Shown here one piece after another: positions 22,926 to 31,992 of a stretch of 64,000 nt of DNA. Origin of the DNA: Saussurea involucrata (lineage: Eukaryota; Streptophyta; Magnoliopsida; Asterales; Asteraceae). How positions within the stretch are numbered: position 1 is the stretch's first letter; each line of letters starts with the position of its first letter. The stretch covers positions 83,544,379 through 83,608,378 of the forward strand of contig CM066318.1 of the NCBI GenBank assembly GCA_033807775.1, in the 5' to 3' direction. The notes beneath the pieces were generated by a model. It ran no database searches. It saw nothing but the letters and a program-made list of their open reading frames with translations, and was not told the DNA's origin. The translations under genes were made by a program, and so were the position numbers.

Positions 22926-25900
22926 ATGGCATCCTCCAAGAATGCAATCCCTACGTGCTTTGAGGACCTCAAGTTTAACTCATGCAATCACGTCGCGCGC
23001 TTCGAAGCTGACCCATCTAATCCCGAGTTCTCTACTGTGGCTAAATTTCTCACTCGGTCTCCTCTCCTTCATGCTTTTACCTGCAACCTAAAGATGAGCA
23101 AAATGCTCATTGGTAAATTTTGGTTACCATGTGTGTACGACCCCTCGAACGAAGCTATCTACGCCTCAATCCTCACTTAAGAAGAAGGTGATCACGACCT
23201 TACCTTTGGGGTCGATGATGTTCGTCTAGCCCTCAAGATTGATGCCTTTACCGCCTATGATGACATGTATGTAGATAACTTACATGAAGAAGTTATTCAG
23301 ACGACTGGTTATGTGATCGACGATTCTTCCAAAGGCTCCAAAGGCCCTGGTACTCTTCTTCATGGCAAAATGGGAGGAGTATGGAACTTCTTCTTTGCCC
23401 ATGTCATTCACTGTCTCTCTCGCAAAACCAGTGGGCACGATCAATCCCCGTCCTACATCACAAAGCTAGTCCATTCCCTAATTTTCCAAAGACATGTGGA
23501 CTTTGCGCAATATTTCTTCACTGAACTCACTGAAGTGATTAAGCACCCCAAGAAGTGTTACGTTGCCTACCCGCGCTTCATCTCCATGATTATTCAGCAC
23601 AAGCTTGGAAAGGCTTTGGAGGTCGACCGAAAATCTCCTTCTCCCCGATTTACCTATGATTGGACTTCTCCAATAGTCGGCGTCAAAACTCTCAATGTTG
23701 GACCTCTCGCCACTGATCGCCCTTTAAGACGAGGTATGATCACTTTTGCTCTCTCTCTCGATCTACATTGGGGTGATACGGAAATTCCCGGATTTCATCA
23801 CCCGAAAATTCTCGAAATCACTCCAACTGTAGTGGTTCCTTCTCCCCGTTCCCAAGTTAAGTCGGGTGGCACTCAAAAGAAACAACGAAAGGCCACCGAC
23901 ACCTCCACACCCGCTTCTCGAACCACGCCACCGAGAGATCCCTCGGAGGCTTCCCCGGTTCACATACCATCTCACAAGCGGAGGCACTCATCATCCCCTT
24001 TGAGATCTCCTTTAAAGAGGTCTCGAAAGCTTTCGGCCCCACCAACTAAGCCAACTGACGATTCTCAAAAATCGCCAGTTGTTGAACGTCAACCCTCCGG
24101 GCCAAGGGAATCCGTTTTTAACCACACCGACTCCTCCGTTGTCTCTCTACAGACCTCGGTTGTACATTTGGAGGAACCACACTTTACCTCCCCACGCACT
24201 TCTTTGGGTGGAGGAGATGACTTCGGGGTCTCTCCCCTCGAAGGCTCCGATTTTTTACTACACAGCCTTTCACCCGATCAGTTTATGATCGATGACATCT
24301 CACAACCCGATCAGGGTTCCCCCCCACCGAATCCCCCCCACATGACTTCTTTGAATTTCTTTTGGGTGACACTGGTTCTCCCCGAACCATCCCGTCCACC
24401 GAAGAAAACCCCACCGAGTCCCCAAAGCAAGTTTCACCAAGTCGATTTACTTCTCCACCGAAAGAACCCACACCCCGACGATCTCCATCTCCACCGAAAG
24501 AACTCACACCCCGACGATCTCCATCTCCACTGAAAGAACCCTCATCCCGAAAAACTCCCTCCCCCTAAAGGTAACCTTCACCCCGACGATCCCCCACTCC
24601 GATATGTGCGGCTTCTCCTCGCCGAACACCCCCTCCACCGAATATTCTCTATCCCGATGTGTTGTCGAATTTTCTCCCCACTATCACTCCCGAAGAAAAT
24701 CGACTACGACTACCATTCTGTCTCCCGGAATTCGGTGGTGTTACCTCTTCAAGTACTAGGCCACACTCTGCATTCCATGCTGATATTCAGGAATGTGCTC
24801 ATCAATGTCGGCTCGTCAGCACTAAGCTTGAATCCTTCAAGGAATCAACTATTTCCATGACTACACAGGTAAACTCAAGAATCTCCGTGATCGAGTCTCA
24901 GTTGCCACAAATACTCGCCGATGCACTTGCAGCTGCTCTTCAGCCTGTCCATAATTCCATTGTTTCCTTATCTTCAAAGGTGGAATCCTTGACAACTTCT
25001 CATGGGGATCTTGCTATATCGTTTGGTACCTTCAAGGCATCCTCTCTCATCAAGGATACTAAACTCCAGAAACTCATTCAAGAAGCTAAGTCTCATCAAG
25101 ATCTTAAACAGAGCATAGTCAATTCTCACAACACTCTTCACACCAAAATTGACAACATGCAGGAGAAAGCCCAATGGGAAATGGACTTGGGTGATTTTAC
25201 ACTGGTCTCCGATGACACCACTCAGAGTATGGCTCATCTTCACTCCAAGTTTGACAGTGTGTTCACTCAGCTGGGTTTTAAGATTCCGGCTGCTGCTGAG
25301 GGGGAGAAATCTGCAGGTCAACCAAAATTACCTTCTATTACAAGAACTATCAGCAACATACCTCCACCTTCCACCGAAAAATCATCACAAGCCACCGAAG
25401 CTTCAGGAATGCCTTCACCGAAAACCTCTCCTCCGAAACATACAGTGACAACCGAATCTATCTTCACACCACCGAAATCTCCATCGGTGGAAATCCAACA
25501 TGCAGCTGTTGAGGGGGAGAAAATCCATGCATCTTCTAAGGGGGAGCAAAAATCCAAATCTCCCAAAGACAAAGGTAAAGAAACTCTCACAGCTGAACAG
25601 TTGGCCGAAGAAGAAAAGAAAAGCAAAGAATTGGCAAAATATGGAACTCGACCTACCGATGCACAATCCTTGAAGCTAAAGCCTCCTTCTCAGCAATCTC
25701 AAGAATCCAATCTCGGGCTGACTCCTCAGGAGATCGAGGAAGCCAGATTAGCTCAAAAATCCTTAGATGATTCCAAGGCTCTCTCTTTGGAAGTTGAAAA
25801 AGAAGGGGCCCTCAAAGTCAAGTCTGCCGATGCACTTTCCACTCAAAAATCGGTGTTGAGTGAAATTGAAAAAGAAAGGAATGAAGAGATCAGTTGGTAC

Positions 25901-26569
25901 AAAAAGACCATGCACCACCGAATCAACAGCTCCCCGATCTCAAACGTCAAAATTGCTACCTCCAGAACCAACCCAAAGGATATCAGGCTGATCATCGATA
26001 GAGAAGATGGCTCAATGAAAAGTGTGAGAGATGTTCATCTCAAACATTTCGGTCTCCCCGAATGGTATGAGATCTCTCGAAACTTGGTCAGAAGTGCAAA
26101 CCCAAAGAAAGTCATCTTTGTCAAATACATTGATGGATTGATGGATTGATGGAAACGATGAAAGAGATTAAAAGAAAACACAACATCACTCTTTCCACCG
26201 ATGAAAGATCAAAACTTCAATCGATGAAAAAAGAAATCATTCTTCCCAAAGTCAAGAATCCTACCGACAAGGTGTTCAAGGAAATGGCAACTGAAGGGAA
26301 AAATTTCAAACATAAGCAACCTGAATTTGTCCATCCCTACATCTGTGTCTTATCCCACTACGACTTTGAGCCTCTCACCGATTCCAGGGTTATTCTTCAA
26401 TGATGGTTTTGGTCATCGGGCCTTTTTCAGATTTGCACAAATCTCCATCGCCGATACTCTGTTCCTTGAAGGTATCTCCAATCTTTTTCCCTACATCCCC
26501 GAAGGTCAAAAATTCTACCGAAATGTGTTAGATGAGATCAAGCGCCGACAAACTTCCAAGAAATAGATC
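22926..26569 (+). pseudogene. Third gene of element E (env-like position), broken
   Basis: The ATG is at 22926 in a CCATGG context. The N-terminal globular domain (22926-23790) has the pattern PLLHAFT...FWLPCVYD...VWNFFFAHVIHCLSRKTSG, then VDFAQYFFTEL and VAYPRFIS; a TAA breaks it at 23178. Next come basic Ser/Pro/Arg-rich repeats (KRRH, KRSRK; possible nuclear signals), then a coiled coil with heptads (24780-25230). A Pro/Lys/Ser linker holds repeated EGEK or KGEQ, and the C-terminal domain contains GLPEWYEI. Frameshifts lie near 24350 and 26140, stops at 24568 and 26147. The domain order matches the third genes of B and D. It has the place of the sirevirus env-like gene, but I see no signal peptide or transmembrane helix; function unknown. 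Confidence 0.8.
24455..24562. repeat. Three 36-bp tandem units in the third gene of element E
   Basis: Units start at 24455, 24491 and 24527 with CCACCGAAAGAAC (last copy CCACTG). They encode SPPKEPTPRRSP-type dodecamers, resembling arginine/serine-proline tails, and each starts with the family motif CCACCGA. Confidence 0.88.
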
Positions 26570-26860
26570 TTCATCTTTCTATGTGGTACTTGTAAAAATT
26601 TGTTTCTCCTTTGTCAAATGTACGAGAAAAACTTATCCAAATACAAGTACTTGTCTTTTTGAATTTTCTTTCTGCACATAACTTCACTTTACTTTTACTT
26701 GTAAATACTGTAAATAGCATACATACTCATACAAAAGAAAAATAGATCAAAATAACAAAAAAAATGGTCTATGTGAAAAGAACCCAAAAAGTGTAAAAAG
26801 GGTCAAAATTAATTTTACATTTTATTACTCTTAAATATTCTAAGGATAGAGCTCAAATTC
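26570..26860 (+). other. 3' untranslated region of element E
   Basis: AT-rich, no frame. It has a TTTGTCAAATGTACG stretch and A-runs near 26750. Nothing else is recognisable. Confidence 0.6.
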
Positions 26861-26874
26861 AAATAGGGGGAGAT
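26861..26874 (+). promoter_or_regulatory. Polypurine tract of element E
   Basis: AAATAGGGGGAGAT lies directly before the 3' LTR, the same tract as in element B. Confidence 0.93.
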
Positions 26875-27874
26875 TGTTGGGTCATCAAAGTTTTGAAATT
26901 GACTCACCGATGTTTTCCCTATATTCCTACTTAGAATATTTTGACAAGGTTCTTTAAAAATAAATTGTACAAGATAGCAATTGTTCGGTGAAGTCGAAGA
27001 TCAACCGAAACCAAGCTTGAAGAGATTCTCTGTGTGGAATCAAGAAGACTCTTCTCAAGATATATACAAGTTATTATCCATCGATCACACATCGGTGGAC
27101 TTCCTCACCACCGATGGTGTCTTCAAAAATCGGTGGATTTAATCCCACCGATGTTGTCCTCAGGAATCGGTGGACATCATCCCACCGATAAAGATACTCA
27201 AAATCGGTGGACTTCTTCCCACCGATCAGGATACTCAAATCGGTGGGATTTTCGTGTAAATAGATTTTCTTGCAGTTGATTTTTAAAGACCAATGACAGT
27301 TATATCGGTGGAACATCATCGATAAAATTGTCTTGGAAAACACATCAAGAAGATCCTCCAGGTTTGGCAATAATTAAGTGGTTGGTAAAAATGTCAACTT
27401 AGTACTCTCCACTTTTAGATGACGTCTAAATCAGCATGGGCATTCTTCCTGGTTCCAAGGAAAAAGGTGATTTGGAAACATCAACTTTTCAGAGTACTAC
27501 ACCTTATATCCAATCTCCTTATGACAAGTGTCCTGAGCATTTAATGAACAGTACTTGTATCTTCGCTATAAAAGGAAGTAGAAGGCTCCATGCAAACTAC
27601 GCTTTCTGGACTTCTCTCTCAGTGCAAGAAATCTCCATATTGCTTAAAAACTTTATAGCTTTGTTCTAAGTGCTCTTAGTTGTTTTGTTAGTATACTTTG
27701 TGTAAGATTGTTAGAATAGTTTATCTGTTCTTTTCCGCAACAGTCTTAAGTTTTCTATGGGTAATTAGTGTTGAAAGATTTTCAATAATAGAATTAAAAT
27801 TGTGAAAATTTTGAGTATTGTATTCAACCCCCCCCCCCTTCTACAATACTTGTTATAGCCATCTGGGACTAACA
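26875..27874 (+). mobile_element. 3' LTR of element E
   Basis: 1000 bp, TG...CA. TCGGTGG at 27092, 27130, 27167, 27204, 27240 and 27305 alternates with CCACCGAT at 27108, 27145, 27182 and 27219, so neighbours can pair as hairpins. TATA box TATAAAA at 27567-27573. The C-run near the end is 11 long, against 6 in the 5' LTR. Confidence 0.93.
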
Positions 27875-27879
27875 ATAGC
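27875..27879. repeat. Target-site duplication of element E, right
   Basis: ATAGC, partner of 14805-14809. Confidence 0.93.
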
Positions 27880-28534
27880 ATCGACAAAGCCTCTGCCAAG
27901 ACACCAAGAGAAGGTCCAAGTGAAGACTCAACAGAAGACGTTCTCAAAGGACAAGGCCACAGAGCCTCTGTCATACTTGACAGAGCCTCTGTGGTATGAA
28001 GACTGAAGACTTAGAAGATTATTTGAAAATCAATATGAAGACGATCGTGCCTCTCACGTTTTCTGCTGTACGAAGATCCTCAAGATCATTCGTACAAGGC
28101 GTGCCCTGCCAACTCCACGTGTCAACCTCTGATGGGTTACATCTTTAGCAGAAGACGGCGCACTACATTAACGTTGTACCTGTAGCAGTCCCACGATCGT
28201 GTCTTTGTACCCTTAGTACTTCTTGTTTCCCCTTTGTCCCCTGTAGTCCTGTATAAATAGAAGGCTCATGTTGAGCTCTTCTATTAACCTTGCACAACAC
28301 ACACCCCCATTAGAGCAGAATTTTTGTTATACTTTCGGTGTTCTCGGTGTTCTTGGCTTATCAATATTCAGTGAATCATTGAGTTAAATACTTGTGTTAT
28401 TTCTACTTCACGTATTTGATATTGTGTGTTTTCCTACCATAGAACATCTTTTAGTTCGTTAAAACGCTTCCGCACCCTTATTTGTTTGACCTATTAGATA
28501 TAAATATCATTGTTGAGTAAAATTGGGAACAACA
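27880..28534 (+). mobile_element. 5' LTR of element D, remaining part
   Basis: It continues the LTR after element E. Two exact copies of ACAGAGCCTCTGT (27959-27971, 27980-27992) lie 21 bp apart. The TATA box TATAAATA is at 28252-28259. The end is GGGAACAACA, as in the 3' LTR. Confidence 0.93.
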
Positions 28535-28536
28535 AT

Positions 28537-28548
28537 TGGTATCAGAGT
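28537..28548 (+). promoter_or_regulatory. Primer-binding site of element D
   Basis: TGGTATCAGAGT, matching the initiator Met tRNA end except the last base. Confidence 0.9.
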
Positions 28549-28840
28549 CATCCTTGATTTTCTATATCAAGAGATCCTCTCTTACAATGATTTCTGGTAG
28601 AAACTTGGTTTGTCTTTAACTTGTTCTTCATAATTTTTCAAACAGACTCTGTTTTTCTGCCATTCTCGACCAATTCGACTTTGGTAAACTTACAGAACCT
28701 GTTTCTTTGGTTAAAACTCTCTATTTTGGTGCATTGTTCAAGGTTTTAAGCTTAAAAACTCATTTAGAAAAATCCATTCCATCATCTAAGAGTTTGCTGT
28801 TCATACTCTGTTTTCTGGTATTTTTAAAACCTCTTTCAGA
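28549..28840 (+). other. 5' leader of element D
   Basis: Untranslated stretch of 292 bp between primer site and gag. It contains short T-runs and no family motif dense enough to note. Confidence 0.6.
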
Positions 28841-30058
28841 ATGGCAAACGCGAACACCTTCTTCACCGCTGGTTCTTTAACCAAGCCACCCACTCTACTC
28901 AGAGATGAGTACCCTCAGTGGAAGATACGAATGATTTACTTCTTCGAGGGTACTGACAAAGAACTCGTCCACTATATCCACAATCCTCCTTTCGTTCTCA
29001 TGGTCACCGTACCACGTGTACCTGCCACAGATGATACTCCAGAGATTCCTGAGCACGAGAAACCTAAGACAAAAGACAAATGGTCTGCACCTGACTGGGA
29101 GAAATATGAGATCGCTCAGAAGACCAAGCGACTTCTGATAATGGCCATACCGAATGATCTCTTCCAATCCCTAGATGCGTGTGAATCTGTATACGATCTA
29201 TGGAAGGAACTGGAGAAACAATTGGAGGGAGGGGCCAAAACTCAGAAGAATCATAGAGCCCAATGCATCAACGAATACTACGCATTCAAAGCTCTGCCAA
29301 CAGAGTCTCTGCAGTCAACCTATGACAGGTTCAACTCTCTCATCAACAAGTGTAAGAAGTTTGGAATCCACAGAAACTCTGAGGAGAACAACGTCATGTT
29401 CCTAAAGAGCCTAAATGAAGAATGGCTTCATCTGTCTATGTCTCTGCAAACTAATCCGGACTTAGACACCTGGACTCTGTCGGATCTTTATGGAACATTG
29501 GCAGCCCAAGAACCTCAGATTGCACATGCAAAAGCTCAAACCAGTGTGCCTCTTGCACTTGTTGGTAAGGCGACAGAAGGTAAGGAGAAACCAAAGAAGG
29601 AGAAGTCTGTGGAGGAGAAGAAAGAGAAGAAGAAGAAGGTGTTGGTCGTTGATACTGAAGAAGAGGAAGTGGTAGAAGAAAAGGAGAAAACAATGGCCTC
29701 AATAGCTAAATCTTTAGCTCTTTTGACAAAGGAATTCAACAGAGGGTACCAGAAGAAGTCAGGTTATGAACGCAATGGCAGAGACGATCGGGGCGGGAAG
29801 TATGAGCCAAGGAATCAGGGAAGAGAAGATGGGAATGACCAACAGAGGTCAGGTGACAGAGGTGGTGACCAACAGAGGCCAGGCGACAGAGCTGGGAATG
29901 CACCCCAGAACCAGGGATGTTACAATTGTGACAAGCCAGGCCACTATGCGGCTGACTGCAGGAGCAAACCCAATCGCCCTCAGCGGGACTCTGCTTTCTA
30001 TAAAAAGAAGGCAGAGTATTACGCTCAGATGTCGCTCATGGTGGAGCAAGAAAACTAG
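28841..30058 (+). CDS. gag: Gag of element D (copia-type)
   Basis: A 405-codon frame, undamaged up to a TAG. The core has the pattern LTKPPTLLRDEYPQWKIRM, AIPNDLFQSLDACES, LWKELEKQLEGG and a capsid-like helical part. Residues 230-275 are Lys/Glu-rich and 310-358 are Arg/Gly/Asp/Gln-rich with repeated GDRGGDQQRPGDR. One CCHC knuckle, CYNCDKPGHYAADC, is at residues 360-373. The stop is TAG followed by CAGTCA, a plant-virus-type readthrough context, but it sits where B and E have tryptophan (YDWAASD, IHDWEEE), so a TGG-to-TAG mutation explains it too. Confidence 0.9.
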   Translation: MANANTFFTAGSLTKPPTLLRDEYPQWKIRMIYFFEGTDKELVHYIHNPPFVLMVTVPRVPATDDTPEIPEHEKPKTKDKWSAPDWEKYEIAQKTKRLLIMAIPNDLFQSLDACESVYDLWKELEKQLEGGAKTQKNHRAQCINEYYAFKALPTESLQSTYDRFNSLINKCKKFGIHRNSEENNVMFLKSLNEEWLHLSMSLQTNPDLDTWTLSDLYGTLAAQEPQIAHAKAQTSVPLALVGKATEGKEKPKKEKSVEEKKEKKKKVLVVDTEEEEVVEEKEKTMASIAKSLALLTKEFNRGYQKKSGYERNGRDDRGGKYEPRNQGREDGNDQQRSGDRGGDQQRPGDRAGNAPQNQGCYNCDKPGHYAADCRSKPNRPQRDSAFYKKKAEYYAQMSLMVEQEN

Positions 30059-31992
30059 CAGTCAGATGAATCCTCTGACGATGGTGAAAAGAAGAACGCC
30101 CTGTTCTGCGGGATGGCAGATGTCAGCTCCTCTGACTCTGACAGTGAGGTATCCACTTCTAACTCTTCCTCTAATGAAACAGAAGTTGATTTTCTTAAAC
30201 TGACTATTGAACACACTGAACTTAAAAGGACTTGTGAAAATATCCAGAAGAAGCTTGCATTTTTTTGAAAGAGAAGCCAGACTTCTTACTCAAGAAAAGG
30301 CAAAAATATTTACTGAAAAAGAAGATATTGAGAATAATTGGCATAAACATATAAATCCTTTAAAAGAAAAGATTTCAGAACTCAACTCTGCCTTAAAAGC
30401 TAAATCTAAAGAACTTATGGATGTTGAGAGCGACAGAATGAATATTCTTGCTCTTAAACACTATTTTCAAAAGGAAAGAGAAGTCCTTCATCAAGACCTA
30501 CTCAGAAGAGACCTTTTAATTAAAAAATATCAAGATGCACAGAAGGTATACAAAAAGGTCAATACACAAATAGGAAGAAGGGGAATTGGCTTTTGTGATA
30601 TAGATCCATATACTTGAAACAAAAGAAACAAGTCCCTGTCTTCTCTATTTCATATTGGAAGTACAAGAAAACCTGGTTTTCCAAACTTACTCTCTGTTAG
30701 CAAAAGGCGAAAAGTCTTTGGGAACCTCACCAGAGGAAACCTCTGAAGATGATAAATGTGTGGTTTGAAAACATAGATCTGTCATCTTCAGCCTCTGTCA
30801 AAAGAGAATCTAAACCTAAGAGGTATCTGAAAACTCAAGATCAGATAGGAATCTTCAAGTTTGGTGACCCTGAGACTCAAACACAGGTTGCTTTTGTCTG
30901 CACTATAGATTATGATTCAAAACTACTGCAGAAGCACCTGAACTCTTGCCCGCTTCTTCAGAAGAAAAACTGAAAAATATTTCTGAAAATGAGTTAATGG
31001 AAATTGGTAAAAAAAAAATTGATGAAAACCTCTGTACATCCTCTGTCGAACAAAAACTCTCTGAGGAAATCTTGATGAATACTTCTGCTGATTTGGAAGT
31101 TAGTCCCAAAGAAAAGGATGAAAGTGAGTATGGCACATGCTCTGAAAGTCCAGCCTCTGTCGACAGAGATCTTAGTGACCTAACCTTTGTTCATGAGGAC
31201 GACTCATCCTCTGACGAATCTGAGACTGACTCAAATAAGTCAGAAATAGTTCCTTATGTTTCAGAGGGATTTAAACTTCCTTCTGGAATTCTTAACAGAA
31301 CCATTCCTCCTAAGGAGAAAAGCACAAGTGTTCCTACTTGCCCGGACTTTTTGGACATGTGTATACAAGCCAAAACCTCTCTTGAGCTTGAGAAAATCAA
31401 ACAACAGAAGGAAGTGTCCTTTCAAAATCAAACAACAGAAGGAAGTGTCCTTTCAAAATCCAACAAGTTCTAAAACTTCAAAACCCTTAAGGCCTTTCAA
31501 AGAAAAATTAACTTGGCAACAAAAGGGTAAATGGGCTGAAAATAACAAATCTTTTTCTTCCGTGACAGTGAAACCTGAAGAAGTTCACCACAGAGGAAGG
31601 GGTCCACAGAAGGCTACTCTCCAAAGAGAATTTTCAAAACAAAAATCTAGTCTACATAGGTCTTCTTGTAATAGGAAGTCAGATGCTAGGATATATTGTA
31701 AAAATAAAGCCTATGTACCATGTTTCAGTGTTTTTAATGAAAAGTTCAAGCAAATTTCTTCGCATATTCTTTATTGTCATTGTTTTGAACTTATGCATCA
31801 ATTGAATCAACAGTTCTCTAGTCCACACTGTTTCCTCTCTAGACCCAAAAAGAATGCAAAATTCATAGGTAAGAAGAAACAAGTTGGTTCTTTATCAGAA
31901 GATAAAACCAAAACCATGGATGCTAAGGCAATCTTGAAAACCCCTAACAAACCGGTACCCAGTTGGATATGGGTACCTAAATCTATCTAATT
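30059..31992 (+). pseudogene. Gag extension of element D (acidic, coiled coil), broken
   Basis: After the TAG the frame runs on through a Ser/Asp-rich stretch (QSDESSDDG, DVSSSDSDSE) into a charged coiled coil. It shifts frame at a T-run near 30262, stops at 30617, and resumes near 30946-31473 as Glu/Ser-rich sequence, then a basic stretch ending in PVPSWIWVPKSI before protease. A 31 bp duplication at 31393-31454 adds another shift. The second knuckle of element E is not clear here. The role would be in the particle; this copy is inactive. Confidence 0.7.
31393..31454. repeat. Exact 31-bp tandem duplication in element D
   Basis: Units 31393-31423 and 31424-31454 are identical, beginning AAAATCAAACAACAG. 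As 31 is not a multiple of three, the duplication shifts the frame and itself breaks the gene. Confidence 0.95.

Larger units (their letters stand above)
14810..27874 (+). mobile_element. Element E: SIRE/Maximus-like Ty1/copia retrotransposon, 13 kb
   Basis: It has LTRs of 1607 bp (inflated by solo LTR F) and 1000 bp, TG...CA ends, ATAGC duplication, Met-tRNA primer site at 16419 and purine tract at 26861. The order is gag, gag extension with second zinc knuckle, protease, integrase, RT, RNase H, spacer with TATA box, third gene. Every gene has stops or frameshifts. The heptamers CCACCGA and TCGGTGG recur in the LTRs, the integrase-RT linker, the spacer and the third gene. Confidence 0.93.

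Noticed and set aside
22926..26569. Calling the third gene an envelope protein
   Set aside because: Position fits, but I see no signal peptide, transmembrane helix or cysteine pattern; nuclear-type basic clusters point elsewhere.
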